Below, one piece after another: positions 25,862 through 38,550 of a stretch of 64,000 nucleotides of DNA (its first letter is position 1; each line of letters begins with the position of its first letter). The position numbers were made by a program, and so were the translations under genes. Source of the stretch: Taenia hydatigena (Eukaryota > Platyhelminthes > Cestoda > Cyclophyllidea > Taeniidae); contig JADWOT020000003.1 in assembly GCA_036345935.2 (NCBI GenBank), positions 8,296,134 through 8,360,133 of the forward strand, written 5' to 3'. The notes beneath the pieces were generated by a model. That model worked only from the letters and a program-made list of their open reading frames with translations. It was not told where the DNA came from and did not search any database.

Positions 25862-27445
25862 GCACCGATGAGGAACATTGCGACACGGTGCTGTGAAGGC
25901 AGTTGGCATGTTCTTTACTTGTAATTTTACCTGTAGCCTTGATTTACCAACTAGATCAGAAGTTAATTTTGACCGAAACTTGGGGGGGACACGATGACTT
26001 GATGGTGGAATTTGCAAATGCTGTGGAGTAGGGTGTGTAAAGTGAATGAGATAGCCGTTACGATTTTCGTAGTCCTCCTTCAACCGAGAAGTATGGGACA
26101 TTCTCATCACAGTACAAGCCTGCACAGTGTTGGTATGCGGTCTTTGCGCTGATATTGTGGCATTAAAGCGGAGACAAGCATCATTTCTATGAAGGAAGTC
26201 ACGACACTACTACATTTATCCACTAGTAGCACAAAGCAATGCAAACATTTATACCAAGTGAAGGAAAAGTGTGACGGGGCATGATGACTTTTAAACAAAG
26301 ACTCTCTCCAATCCAATTATTCTCCTCGATACCAAATCTAGAGCGGTGTGGCTGATATTCATTGAAATTTTATTCTGAATTACAAAAAGGCCATTTCTAC
26401 GTAGCTAAGTACTTTAAAGTAGGAAATCATGCATCTGAGGCAGCCTAAAGGTCTAACCTTCCATCCGATCACCGAATCCCTCAGTTTTAACAGCCACGCC
26501 ATCAATGTATAAAGAGAATGCGTAGTAAAAGCACGTTGTCGTCTCAGAAATTACCATCTGTTGCAAATGGTTGCGCAAACTTTTATTACAAATGCATAAC
26601 AATGAGCCCACTATGCAAGTACGCGAAGTCTAAGTAAGCAGGAGACATGGAAGTACTTTCTCACATAAGACGCACTCTCAGAGATGAAATATGCGAGAAG
26701 TGATTGCTCCTGAGTGGGCTCACACACCTTCGCACTGATGTGAGATGAATGATAGGAGGATAGGCCTTTGCATACTAAGAAGGAAGCCATTCCACAATTG
26801 CTTCCACAATCCGCATTGCACGGTCTACATAGCTGCCTACACGCCCTCACCCATTCACATTGATGGCAATTCAGATTCGTCTACATCCATGCATTAGTAG
26901 CTTCTACTCCAGCCGAAGCCAAATGTACTTGGAGAAGACGTCCACTGGTAGAATGAAGTCGTGTCAGAAGAAGCTAAGAGTTGGATACAAAATGCCACGG
27001 TTGCATTTGTGTCTTGCTACATTTCTGATTTGCTATGCAAGATTTAATGTCATGTTCAGCCAGTAAGAAAGTGAGTCAGTTGATTTGAAATGTTTAGAGA
27101 AGGATGGTTTTGATGTCAAATGCATGTCCTGCCAGCATCAGCTATAGCATAAGAGTTAGGAAAGCTAACTGAAATGTGTAAAATTGATTTAGAAATAATG
27201 AATAGCGAAACGCAGCGGGATGCACACAACATCAAACGACTACTTTATCAGGAAAGGGAACAAAACTTGTGGTGCAGTCAATTTACTTAGTGTCATCATG
27301 ATTGTAAACAAAATATGTCTTGATTAATGTAAAGAAGGAAAAGGATTGGCGATTGGAAGGAGGAAGGTGAGTGGCTTTTGTGTGTGGATGCGCTGAGAGG
27401 ACTGTCACATGGAAGGCTCTCTTCGTGGCATTGGAATTCGATGGT
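25862..27445 (+). repeat. Module R7, copy a
   Basis: This is the reverse complement of 48,870-50,700. The stretch 26,460-26,520 (ccatccgatcaccgaatccc) matches 50,090-50,150, and 27,250-27,440 matches 48,880-49,080. Copy b carries about 290 extra bases near 49,795-50,080, related to the family A end. Confidence 0.88.
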
Positions 27446-27600
27446 TCTCAGTCCATTGGCTTCGCCTACGCCTTCGCTTTCGAATTAAGCACATCAGAAT
27501 AGAGTGCTACTGATGCATTAATTGTGACCCATGACGCAGATCCCCATTTCCACTTGACCAAGGTACTCAGCTATCACAGCAGTACGTGCCAACCAATTCA
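26545..27600 (+). repeat. Family A copy 4
   Basis: Forward copy. It is closest in arrangement to copy 2 and, inverted, to copy 7. It is followed directly by family B, the same order as at 12,285-13,440. Confidence 0.85.
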
Positions 27601-27619
27601 TCCACATCAAAACAAGCCT

Positions 27620-27800
27620 CTCCACCTCACTAACCTGTTCTCTCCTCCTGCTGGCTTCTTGTGCTCAGGTCCATTTTATAGTCATGGTTCGAGTACACTT
27701 TGATGTAAATCACGAGGACGTGAATGTAATGCTCCAGAGACAATATGTGTTTATACAGTGAAGTCAGCTATGCCATCAAATGACTGTCCTGCCTCCAACA
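27620..27800 (+). repeat. Family B copy 6
   Basis: The core atggttcgagtacactttga (about 27,684-27,703) is nearly identical to copy 3, including the tgtaaatcacgag continuation. Confidence 0.85.
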
Positions 27801-27801
27801 T

Positions 27802-27828
27802 TACTCATCACCTTCACGGTGATGAGTA
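27802..27828. repeat. Perfect 11-bp hairpin
   Basis: The arm tactcatcacc (27,802-27,812) is followed by the loop ttcac and the exact reverse complement ggtgatgagta (27,818-27,828). It lies just after family B copy 6 and just before a hexamer run. No U tract follows on either strand, so nothing points to a terminator. Confidence 0.7.
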
Positions 27829-27831
27829 GTA

Positions 27832-27853
27832 CATTCTCATTCTCATTCTCATT
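27832..27853 (+). repeat. Short hexanucleotide run (cattct)n
   Basis: The hexamer attctc is repeated about 3.5 times directly after the hairpin. It is a simple sequence repeat with no evident function. Confidence 0.8.
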
Positions 27854-28369
27854 TGTTTGGTCACAAGTTTCGCTGCATAGACATAACCAATAACTAATGG
27901 AATGACAATAATGCCATTGAATGGCAGCATATTTTGTAAAAATGCTGCATGGCCTCCGATGCAAACAAATGCCCTTTTCCTGTCAACCTTGTGGGACGAA
28001 ACCCAAGTGGCATGGTCACTGTGATGTAAGGCTTCTCAAATGGGTGTTTGTAGTACCACAGGTTTTAGCAGGCATTGTGCAATACCTAGCATCCTCCACT
28101 AATTCACTTCGCCCCGTCACTGGCATCGCCATTGCATAACCGTTTGCACAAACGCCTCTGATATAGGCAGATACTTGAAAGATCATCATCCTAGCAACAT
28201 TCTACAAATTTATTCTCTAGAGACGATTTTTTCAGTTGTTGCCATACCTGCTGTTTCGTCTTGCTGGACGAGTCTCAGACTACAGCTATGGGTTCGGCAG
28301 AAAGACAAAAGGAAGCTCTCGTCACGTCTTCTGCTTTTGCTGCATCCAGGCTGCTGGGCAGAGCGTCTG
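27854..28369. other. Mostly single-copy stretch
   Basis: I see no clear partner. The phrase aaaaatgctgcatggcct near 27,938 faintly resembles the R6 segment near 16,340. Three overlapping frames of 60-82 codons at 28,175-28,481 are unremarkable. Confidence 0.4.
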
Positions 28370-28620
28370 CATCACTTTACGGACGTCCTTTCTTGGCATT
28401 TCATCACAACACCATCGTGGTAACACTCCTCGCTCTGCGATAATACGGCACATGCGACCTCCGAAAAAGGCGTCTTATTGAGGGATAAGCAAAATGCTGG
28501 ACAGTTTGTCTCATAATTTAGTCTTTGACAATGCCCATGTCCCTGCATTTAATAGAAAGACGCTTTGCCGTTCGAAGTGAGGACCGCACAGGACATTTGG
28601 CGACGCATCAATGCAAAGTT
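28370..28620 (+). repeat. R6-related fragment
   Basis: The stretch including aaggcgtcttattgaggg and cagtttgtctcataattt aligns with 16,505-16,630 and, inverted, with 47,170-47,330. Confidence 0.6.
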
Positions 28621-28624
28621 TGGT

Positions 28625-29191
28625 GACGCCTCTGTGTCCATGTGGCATGGTTCCTACATGAGGTTTGTGAAGTTGACTGCTGATAAAATTGCAGAACACA
28701 CGCATTGAATTGCACAAGAAGGTAGAATAACGTGCAACAAAGAAACAGTGACTTCAATTGAGAGATTTTTAGGCCAAACACACAAGCACAGCAGGAGAGT
28801 GGTTCGTGCGTACGTGCAAGTTGCTTGACCTTCTGAAGGAGGTCAGGGATGGTCTCCAACCTCAAGTATATCATTCCCAACTGCACATAGACGTTGCTAA
28901 TTGGGGCGCCTACTACAACAACAACATCAACAACTCACGATCATCTTTACTAACATTTCAGAAGCTTGCTTGTCAACTCTGTTTTTGTTGGCAACTTTAT
29001 TGTATATTAATTTGGGAACCGCAAATAACCTCAATTTTCAGCAAGTAATTATACGAAACTCTGTTGCTTAGTCTATGAAGTGAGTAGTATGTGTGCAATT
29101 TAAGCAGCACTTATGCATAGTGAGGGAGGTTTTTGTTGGAGCAGTTTCACACTTACAAGTGTCAGCAATCATAGGTGGGATGTGACTCGTC
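28625..29191 (+). repeat. Module R12, copy a
   Basis: This is the reverse complement of 43,756-44,365. The best-preserved part is around 28,790-28,880 (cttgacc-ctcctgaagg-type) against 44,090-44,170. Copy b joins R3 sequence near 43,756-43,766 at a shared gagtcacatcc. Confidence 0.85.
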
Positions 29192-32100
29192 GGCCATTAC
29201 GTAGCATCAAAGCGCATGAAGAAAACAAGGAGGACAACTTTCTCACGAGTGTTCCTTGCTTTCCACCAACAAATACAACACAATCTATTCAAAATATCAA
29301 CAAAAAATATGAAAGGCCTAAAAAAACACTAAAACAGATATGCTCATTGGATGTATAGGCTTAAAACTTGAGAAATCATTGTCTCGTTTAAGACTTCCTA
29401 AGTTCCTATAATCTAAAAAGGAACTTAAACGCATGTGGTTGTGTGTTCATCATATTCTTTGGAGCACATATCTCTCTTTGATTAAAAAGAGCTGCATGTA
29501 TGCCCTTATCAGAAAAGATACCGTGTAGGTACAATGTGTTGGGTTTGAAAAGGCCACGAGCAATCTCTGATTAATAAATGAAAGCCACAATTGTTGTTGA
29601 CTCGAAATACCTAAGAATGCGGATAACATAATTGGAGCTGTGTGTATTTCAATGAAAACCAAGATGCAATAGACTGTAGGTCCGTAATCGCCATCCAAGC
29701 TACTTTACCTCCACATCCTCGACATTCAGGATTGGTGCACAAAGTTGGCAACATTTCTCTGTTTTAACGGCAAAGCTCCTCCCACTCCTCTTTCGTGCTT
29801 CTTCAGGAGTAGTTTCCAATACCATGTTAAATCACATTAATTAATCAGCTCAAATACATCATTCGTCAGGAGCAATGCCTCAGAGGTGAAGCGGTAAGAA
29901 CAATTTTCCACTCATTCGGTACTTTGAAGAGTACCAAAATTTAGCACCTCATTTGTAAGCTATGCACTAACGAGTAATACCCACATCCGAAGGCCTGCTT
30001 TACTTGTTTGAGTGGCGTAAAATATGCAGGCTAGATGAAAAGGACCTGATTCCACTCTCCTCCTCTGATCTGCCAGCAAATCATGGTATGTCATTGGACA
30101 TTCTCACCAAGTGACTTCGGTAATACCCAAGGTTGAGGAAACCAAAAACTCGTGATTTGGTAAATGAAGTGAGCCGAGGCAACACAAATGTAGAATGAGC
30201 ACAAGTGAAGTGTGACTTCTCCCTCCAGCATGATGCGATCGATAGAAATAAACTTGGGATGCAAAACCAACCAGTTCCTTGCCCAACAAATGTTTCGATG
30301 TGTCCGACTTCTTGAATATCAATTCCAGAACGTCCAGTGGTCGGATGAATTGGTTCAAGGTCATTTCTACCCCATGCACTTGTTCGAATTTATTCACGGG
30401 GACAATTCCTTTTTTGTTTGTCTTGCTACTTTCCTTTTTTCAGAATGCCTTGTTCCATATTTTGCATTTTTGCCATTATTTGAAATTATATGAACAATGA
30501 ATCCATACACATGCACCATTGGTATGATAAGACAATAAGAATTTAAGTAATTTGCGTACTCTGGTCAGAGTGGTATGATTTGGATTTCGCCACTGCGTTG
30601 TTAAGGTGTGAGTGACGCCAGGTTACACAAATTGCAGCCTACGGGCATTTCATGCATTGTTTGCACAACTCAGGTTGCCACGTGGTTCATGAGCAGTAAG
30701 TGGGACCGAAGCAAGTCTCGGTTGTGGATCGATGGGGTGACGTGTCCAGGTGGTGCTAACTCGCCACCGAAGGGTGGGACGGCTCATCGACTCAACTTGA
30801 AGGCAGTCATGCTGCAGGAACAGCCACTTCTCACCTATGGCAGCCACAAGGTGCGCTTTGCCTCATTCTCATGCCTAAGCATAGAGAAATGACAGAGGTA
30901 AGAACGCTTACAGATCTGACATTTAAAAGTTACTTCTGCTGTGCCCAAAAGTCCTCAAACTCGTCAGTTGGTGAAATCCGTTACCTTTCTATTTGTCGTT
31001 TACCTTCCATGCCAGGCTTCGAAGGCGAATTCGACCAGTAGAATGGGAATTCCCAGTGTTTTGATTCAACTGTGCGATGAAGAATTTGTACACAGAGGCT
31101 TTTCATTTGCAGCATCTTGTGAGCTGTTTGATGTTGAAGGACACCAACAAGCGTAGTTGCCCATTGACACGTCTTATTTCGTGGGAAAATCTCCACGTCA
31201 GTGTGGTATAAATAACACTGAAACTTAGCCATGGTAGCCTTATATTACCAATTTTAGTGCAATTCATTCCAAACCACAGATAAATGCGACAGATCGGTGA
31301 AAAGTAGGCAACTTGTAAGAAAAGTGACCTCAGTAAATAGGTTTGCTGTGCAATAACAGCACAAAGCACAAATGTGCATGATCCTCCCAGCAGGCTGAAC
31401 TTCATTGTGCTCTTGGGTTGTTGTCCTTTACTTAAAGTCCTAATTGAATGGCAAGCGTACCCAATGGATTCGACATGGCCATGCCTACATCGAATGAGGG
31501 TTTTATTGTGCATTCACGGCTGCAATGGTCCCTTGCTAATATGTTGCTGCCTGGACTTGTAAACAACTGCGGCAACTGAAAGTGCCGCTTGAAAATCAAC
31601 TTTAAATTAGGCTTGGCTGATGAATTGCCTTAACGCTACGCAGGAAGACGTGCAATAAGACGAAATGGAGAGGAGGCAGGTGAGTGCTTCACGCAGCAAG
31701 TATTCTTCTTGGTCCCCTGATTTGTGGTTTCCATGTGTTGGTCTTTGCTCATTTCGGCATTAGTCTTACAAATCAAAAGGTGAGCAATGTGGGTGAAAAT
31801 GCGGGAGGTGGAAGCGAAGGTAAAAAGAACTGTGTTGGTATTCACAAACAGTAAATATTTCCAGCATGGCGATGGATCAGTGAGAAAAATTTGAGTTCGG
31901 TATTTGAATAGTGTAAAGGAGGTTAGTAATGAGAAGCAGGAAACCCATGCACAATTCCTATTAGATCGCAATAAGTCAACGAATACATCAATGTTTGCAT
32001 GCAGCTAACTAATCTGAACCTCTGCATTGTCGAGAACGTATTGCGGCATTTCGATTAACTTTTGCAATTTATGCACAGACTATCTGTGTTACCCTACCCG

Positions 32101-32579
32101 CCATTCATTTTCAAGCTAATTGCATGGTGTTGAAATGCGCAGTAAACTGTGTAATGAAGATTTGTTACCGTCTTGCAAGTGAAAGTACATTTCTGGCCAA
32201 AGGCTATCACTGTCCACCTAATTATTGTATAAAAATGTGATGCAGAAACGTCTACATGCAGACGTTCAGAACCGTTCATAGTTGCTGCTTTTAAGCGACT
32301 ACTTGATTGCATTCTCCTCTTCGTCGCGCTTTACCAAAGAGTTACCGTCAACTTGTCAACGAAACAGGCATTGGCTGTCTCTGTTGATTTCGAGAAATTG
32401 TTCTTAGCTGTTCTTTCTCGGTCTCTAGCGCTCACATATCTGGCGAACGTCAGTTTTGGAATCGAGGAGTGTCACTCGCAAAAGTGGAGTTGGCAAATGT
32501 GAGGTAGTATATTAGGTAGCATTCCAAAGTGCTTGACACTACAGAACTTGAAAATATTTACTTCTTTTGGGCATTCTAT
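29192..32579. other. Single-copy stretch of 3.4 kb, no gene recognised
   Basis: I found no partner in the window. A relatively GC-rich patch lies at 30,600-30,900, with an open frame of 94 codons (30,608-30,892) followed by gagGTAAGA, a good match to a splice donor; an acceptor-like actcag precedes it at about 30,667-30,672. No protein family is recognised and the frame stops before the donor, so I do not call an exon. The 136-codon reverse frame at 31,103-31,513 is also unrecognised. Confidence 0.45.
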
Positions 32580-33385
32580 GAGTAATTCTAGGCAAAGAAA
32601 CATTCAGTCATTTAGACTACATAGAAATCTCACAGGAATGTTAGACTTAGTAGTAGCAACTTCCATGGTACCTTTAGGCACATTTGCCTTTCGAACTACT
32701 GACCCTTGTCCTGTCGTGATCCCCAGTCATCCTACCCATGGAGGCAAACTCCGAATTTGCGTAAGAGCAGTGACTAACATCGGTCGTTCGGTCATCAATT
32801 GCTCTTTAGCCAAAGGAGCAAAGCGTCAGGTTAAAGCAATGCCTTATGTGGCTGGTACCGAGCAAGATGGATCAGTTGGAATTAGCTCACCTTGGTGTGC
32901 TTTATTTGAATTCTTTGGACTGACAAGTGAAAGGAATGCTTGATGCGCTGCTATCACGAGTAGCGTACTAAAGAGGGAAGAGGAACAATGAAGGCGGAAC
33001 GGTCGCTTGCAAAGCACTAAAGGCAAAGTGTATCTGTGAGCTTTCCTTACATGGAGGACTCTCTTCACTTGCCAATGCATGAAATGCATGGCAATGGATA
33101 GTAATCAGCAAACAGTGGGCGCTAGAATGCTCTGGTGCCTAATACATGGCCTTGTGGCAAACACATCTAAAGCGTAATCGAAGGGTATTTTAAAGTCCTA
33201 GTGCACTGTCATACTAACGACAATCAGGATGGTGAGCTGGAAATAAACTTACTAATGCTAATAAATTAGCGAAGCCAAAGCCTGATTGCGAATGTGTTGA
33301 TTCGCACGATCATTTGTCAAAGAGAATACTTTGTTCCCTCAATAATTGTAGAGCATTTCCTTTTCGATCCAACCAAATATTTGGT
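32580..33385 (+). repeat. Module R1, copy b
   Basis: Direct copy of 1-833. Its longest frame (32,533-32,943, 136 codons) is interrupted in copy a. The match ends at ccaaatatttgg, where copy a changes to module R2 and this copy changes to unrelated sequence. Confidence 0.9.
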
Positions 33386-33596
33386 TTGGGTTTTTCATCT
33401 TTTGTCCATTTTGCAACATTTAAAGAGACAGCATGATCAAATGGATAGTTTTGGTTTGAGACACTGGACAAATTGATCCAGCCTTTTTCATGGCAGTTGG
33501 AAAGTAGAAGTTAGGAGGCAGAATATTTTGCAAATGACGCGACGCTTCGTACAGTCCGAAACTGGGTACACAACCATAAACTGAATGCATCGAGTG
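33386..33596. other. Short single-copy linker
   Basis: Linker of about 210 bases between R1 and R11; no partner and no feature seen. Confidence 0.5.
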
Positions 33597-35675
33597 CAGT
33601 AAATCTCTCCCGCGATCCACGGACGGTGTCTGGACAATAATAATAATAATAATAATAATAAGAGTAATCAAAATGACAAAGACCTCTGGTAAGATTTGTA
33701 GCACATGCTATGAGGAACTGCATGATGGTCTTAAGAGTATCATTAAGTCAATTAAACGAAGTCTGTCGCGTTCGGATTCTTTCGGTGCTGTTATACACGA
33801 GGGTCGAAAACTCAGCAGCGCTTACTTGAATGTGCTGATTAACCTCAAGGTTGAGAGTGATTATGCCTGATGGCATGCCGGTACCAAACAGACCCAAATA
33901 AACTGTGACTCAGTGACTGCGACTAGCGGACTCGGCAGTTTGCAGTGACTTGCAACTTTGGTCTAACTTGGTCACTTCCTACATGGCGGGACAACCTGCG
34001 CTCAACACGCAATTGTCTTTGTATCGGTTGGTACCGCAACTCTTACCAAGTCACAAGAATTGAACTCATTCCTCCACCAGACTGTAGTCATTCTGGTAAA
34101 AATCCATCCACACAGCAAAGCTTACTCCTCATGGAATCGGTCATTCCATAAACGCAAAAGCAATCGCTCTTCTGATGCAGCATGCTCAGCAATCAACTGC
34201 TGTCACAGTGTTATGTAACTTCCGTATTTCAGTAATAATAGGAATCGAACTGACGAGTTTCATGAAAGGGTGAAATTGATCCCCCGCTTACTTTGTCACA
34301 GGCTGGATAAAGTGGAAAAGCAAGCAACGGGGCCGTAGGTTGAGGGCGGGCGAAGTGCTTTGTGTGGTTAACCTATGCTGCAGCAGTGGTCTTCTGGGCG
34401 TATTTGTGTCCTCTAATAAACATATTTGGACAGCGAGATCTTCGGGATCTGATGTATGGATACATTGTGGGACATGATACGATAAGTTGGGAGCTCAGTT
34501 ATGGGACAAAATCGAAGGGTCTTGATGAATGCAGGGTCATTAATGTCCATCGCACCACCAACAGCTTTGCAGTTGGGACTTTGGGTACTCAACTTCTCCA
34601 CAATTTCCTTCGTTACAAGTCATTCTACAGCGATTTTGGGATGACCTGATCGTTTAACACGCTAGGTAAATGCAATCACACGAGGCACTTAGCTTCGAGG
34701 AACATGATGAAGCTTGCCACACACTTGCTCACTTCTTAATCTTATTATTAAGGTGCAGATATTTTCAAGATGTTTGGACATATATGAGAGACTAAACATG
34801 AAGACTACCCCTACGATGTGTACTACGGCTTCGCTTCCAGTTACCTCATGACAGGTAGTCTCAAACCCATTTACTGACGTGTTCTATGAGCTCGTTTTGG
34901 TGTCTAAGTATTAGCTCATGAGCTTTAACCAGCGTCCGTGATGGAACATTCATCTCTTTTGAATTTGAGTGCAGAGCTACAGCAGAAAAAGGGTTGTGAA
35001 CCTCCTGTCGCTAACTGTGATGCCTAAGCATGACTGAGGCTTGTTAATTTCATTCACCATAGTCAGTGACTTCTATTGCACCATAGTCATGCAATTAATC
35101 TCCGAGTTTTACTCTCCGGCTTCGTATACGCAGGAAACTACCCTTTTTGGATGTCAGTTTGGTGACAACAGGTCCCATCAATGCCATTGCTACACTTACT
35201 AAACAATCGCAAAGTACATCCGCAGCAAATTCAATTAATCACGCCACCACTGAGAACATGAATACAACGCAATCTCAGTCAGGGTGATTTCTAGTGGCAT
35301 TCATCTTCAACCTAATTCATGTGGCGTAATCTGCTCTCTCTTACCAAACTGATCCATCTTACTCGTTAAGTGATAGGTAATCGCACGAGCTGCCAACACT
35401 GGACACATGATGCTTTAGTCATTTAATACAGTCATTTGCATTTCCCTATTGCTAATTGCAAAATCACTCAGACCAGAACTCCCAGAACTCAGGGAATAAG
35501 CAATTTGCAATGTTAAGGCAGTTCCTGCAGACATTTTGCCACAACGTTGCTAGACCCGTTTTTAAACTGGTATTTGCATGAGCTTCCAAAGTCCTCCTTA
35601 TCAAATCACCCAAACAAAAGTATCAAAAACGAGGGTATAAAAGCACATCATCAGTGTTGCATACGTAGAGGATCC
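33597..35675 (+). repeat. Module R11, copy a
   Basis: This is the reverse complement of 41,283-43,358. Well-matched parts are 33,673-33,870 against 43,096-43,290 and 34,362-34,600 against 42,435-42,644. The frame at 34,362-34,649 (95 codons) is reduced to 69 codons in copy b. The last 700 bases belong to module R10, present again at 54,690. Confidence 0.9.
33635..33662 (+). repeat. (AAT)n microsatellite
   Basis: About 8.5 units of aat lie inside R11. The inverted partner at 43,304-43,319 has only about 5 units, so the tract changed length after the module was duplicated. Confidence 0.9.
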
Positions 35676-35955
35676 AATTGCATAAGGTGGGCAGAGTCAT
35701 CAACTTGAGCATTCTCAATTCTTTGAGAGAGCACGTCGTAGAGACCCCAATTCAACAGATTGCTCCAGTCGGTATAGGTTGGATTGAAGTTCTTGATACA
35801 ACATAGCCGCCATTTGGTTTGCATGGTAGCCAGCAGATGGCTGTTGTTTTGTCCAAGGTTCTGGTGGAATTTCATGAGACAACTCATCTCAGTTTACTTA
35901 TCCACGAGCCCACTGACAAAAACTACGATAAGTAGCGTCTGATGGGGTTCGAGGG
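34980..35955 (+). repeat. Module R10, copy a
   Basis: Direct copy of 54,690-55,630; its first part is also present inverted at 41,290-42,000. It includes a 78-codon reverse frame (35,651-35,887) whose 55-kb counterpart differs mainly at the ends. The module ends at gattctagggtg (about 35,956-35,967), where family A begins. Confidence 0.88.
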
Positions 35956-35959
35956 ATTC

Positions 35960-36480
35960 TAGGGTGTCATGTTTTGCCAGCAAGAAAGTGAATTAATTTA
36001 ATTGAAGGTGGCTTTGTTGTCAAATGAAATAAGTGCAAAAAGTAATTTTGTCCTTATCTGCTAGCATCTGCTAAAGGAGATGAGTTGAGCAAGCCCGTTG
36101 AGGTAGGAGAAATTGCTTGCAAAGCATTGATCAGTGGGACGACGTGGAAGGCGCACAATGTCAAACGACTGCTTCATCAGAAAAGTGAAAACACAACTTG
36201 TCGCGCATTCACTTCACTTAGTACCAGCATGACTGTGAAGGAGAATATGTATTGCTAAGCGTAAAGACAGCGAAAGATCAGCGGTTGGAAGGAGGAGTGT
36301 GAGCAGCTCTTGTGTGCGTATGCGTGGAGAGGATCTTCACGGGGAAAGGTTCTCGTCATAGCCATGAAATTCGATGATTCCCAGTCTAGTGGCTTCGCCT
36401 GCACAAGCAACAATCTCAAGTTGGCAAACCTCTTTTCATTTAACTACAAAGTCACGAAGAAGATTGGTGATTTATTGAGA
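35960..36480 (+). repeat. Family A copy 5 (partial)
   Basis: Only the second half of the family is present, from the gtcatgttttgccagcaag stretch to the agtctagtggcttcgcctgc stretch (36,382-36,401) and beyond. The first half has been replaced by module R10. Confidence 0.8.
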
Positions 36481-37089
36481 ACTTGAGGAATGAATTTGCA
36501 TAATGTTTGGTGAACTACTGTTCTAGATGGCTCAAAATGAGTAAGATATGCGCAAGCATTGTGGATTTGGCATTGGGTTGGACACAGCTCCTAAATCTTA
36601 GCAAAACTTCATTCATTGCATTATTCTCGTCCCTCTTTTCTCTCTATTCACTTTCTCTTCACTTAGCAACCGGCCATTGAATTATTAATGTGAAGTCCCT
36701 GAGTACAGAGCTACGTCCTCCAAATTAATGAATGAAAGGCAGTTGATGGAGGCTCGCTCGAAGCAGTGACAACTCTCATCGCCGTGCCTCCCAATGCTTA
36801 CTCAAGCTTCCGGGTGCAAGGGCCTCCGCGTAAGACTCAAGATGGTTGATTTAATTGTCAACACGTACCATTCCTCTTAAGTTGGTGCAAAAATCGGCAT
36901 TTTAGTAAATCATTTAAAGACAATTAATCGCTTAACGAAATTAAAAAATTCAAAAGATATAAATGCTCCTCCGCCTTGAGTAAAAGTTGAAGGATTACTG
37001 TTATTTTCTACTATGAATGGCAGAAGAGGTCTCTTCATTCCACAAAGTAACATTGGCATTGTCTGCACCTGCTCCTTCTTTTAAGTGAA

Positions 37090-37275
37090 CTATGAGGCGA
37101 AACATTTGGCATTGTGTTTAGCATTGGATAAGCGACATTTCAGGGTAACATTTTTGCCGCATTCCGTTGAATGCTGATTGTACATATGGTTGTGTGCCAC
37201 TCGTAATGAGGCAAAATCCTCACTCATCTCGTAACTTCTGTTGAGGTGTGCTCCAACCGAGAATGTAAAATGGAA
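37090..37275 (-). repeat. Family B copy 7
   Basis: The reverse-strand core contains attctcggttggagcacacc; the B-box-like stretch is mutated. It is the partner of copy 1 within R5. Confidence 0.8.
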
Positions 37276-37369
37276 CCGAACACAGCGATATTGAGACAAG
37301 TCAAAATCGTTTGCATGTAATGCTTTAATAGTTTGGCGACAACTGATCATGCCGATTCAGGTCGTCTAA

Positions 37370-37860
37370 TTATTCGACAGAGTAGCTCGTGAAGAATCCA
37401 CGTTTGCTATGTCCAATTTGCTGTTGTCACAACCCCAGTATCCAACTGCTCATTTCTCTGGCTTTTACATTCGAAGCCTCATTTTCGTTTCGTGCAGCGT
37501 AGTCTAGTCTTTTCGTCAGTTCCTTTGCAGTGCATGCTTAATATCACTGCATTTAATCTGATGGATATCAAGCGCGGCTGCAAGTGAAAGGGTTCCATCA
37601 GTTTCTGAGGTTACGGTGGCACATCTTTTATTCAACTCAATCGCCTTCTCCTATAAAGACGATGATGGAATTGTTTACATCTCAGTAGACCTGATGTTAT
37701 CTTCTCATGCTACAAGCAATTCACACTGGCAGTGAATGCGCGGCAGCAGATCGAACTGTGGAGTTGTAGATGGGAGGCATCGAGTTCCTGATGCGTGGTC
37801 ATCAACCCACATCACCAGCCCTGTCCGCCTCTAGGGCTGCATGTTTTGATAAATGGAAAA
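37370..37860 (-). repeat. Family D copy 4
   Basis: Partner of copy 1 within R5; it shares ccttctcctataaagac with the reverse complement of 7,919-7,935. Confidence 0.8.
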
Positions 37861-38241
37861 AGCCTGCTCGTCTCACTTCCATCACAGGTGTCACCAATAG
37901 CGAAGGTCAGCGAGAAGTTTGTAGGAGCTTAACATCGTCTCTTTAACATTGACGCAAACACGTCAAATTCGTCCTCCTCAGATGAATATCAACTGCTTCG
38001 TGAGGGCACAGGTCTGAGTCGGTATGATCGTATAAGATCATGGGAAGGAACCAGAGAGATGGGGATTCAGGCATTTTACCCGAAATGTTGCTCAGGAAGA
38101 GTGCCATAGATGCACAACGCCTCTGAAGCAGACATCTGAGCTTAGATGCACCTCTCGTATTACACCGTCGACGCAGACGGCATAGCTTCCCTTCCTCATC
38201 CCCCTCCATCACTTTGCTCATCTGTGACACCTCATTTTTAA

Positions 38242-38550
38242 CTCCTTCTTTGCAGCCCTACTGACCGATGCCACGGATATCATAACAGCCTTTTCTCATC
38301 AAAGTGCTCAGCATCACCTTCTCCATACCTATTTACTTGCAACCTCTTCCCCACCTTCGCATGCAAAGTTTGCGTCGCCAATGGCGTAGGCGTCAGTCAA
38401 CTACAGCTACCACAGTTGGACGCAGTAGTAGCCTGTACCATTATTCAGCTGTGCGCCGGTGGCACCTTTGCATCAGCTAGTCACCGCTTTCCTCCAATTG
38501 GTGCAAACTTTCTTTGTATCTTGCTTCCCACCTTCACTGCAACTCAATAG
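38242..38550 (+). other. Conserved indel-free open frame, copy b
   Basis: Forward counterpart of the frame at 7,009-7,317, again 309 bases between an in-frame TAA and TAG. The acceptor-like ctccttctttgcag stretch lies at 38,242-38,255. Against the 52-kb copy I count about 4 silent and 8 replacement codon changes. Confidence 0.25.

Noticed and set aside
31103..31513. 136-codon reverse frame in a single-copy stretch
   Set aside because: No recognisable domain, no second copy to test, and chance-level length.
32533..32943. 136-codon frame over module R1
   Set aside because: The R1 copy at 1-833 has a stop after 61 codons and a different internal segment, and no domain is recognised.
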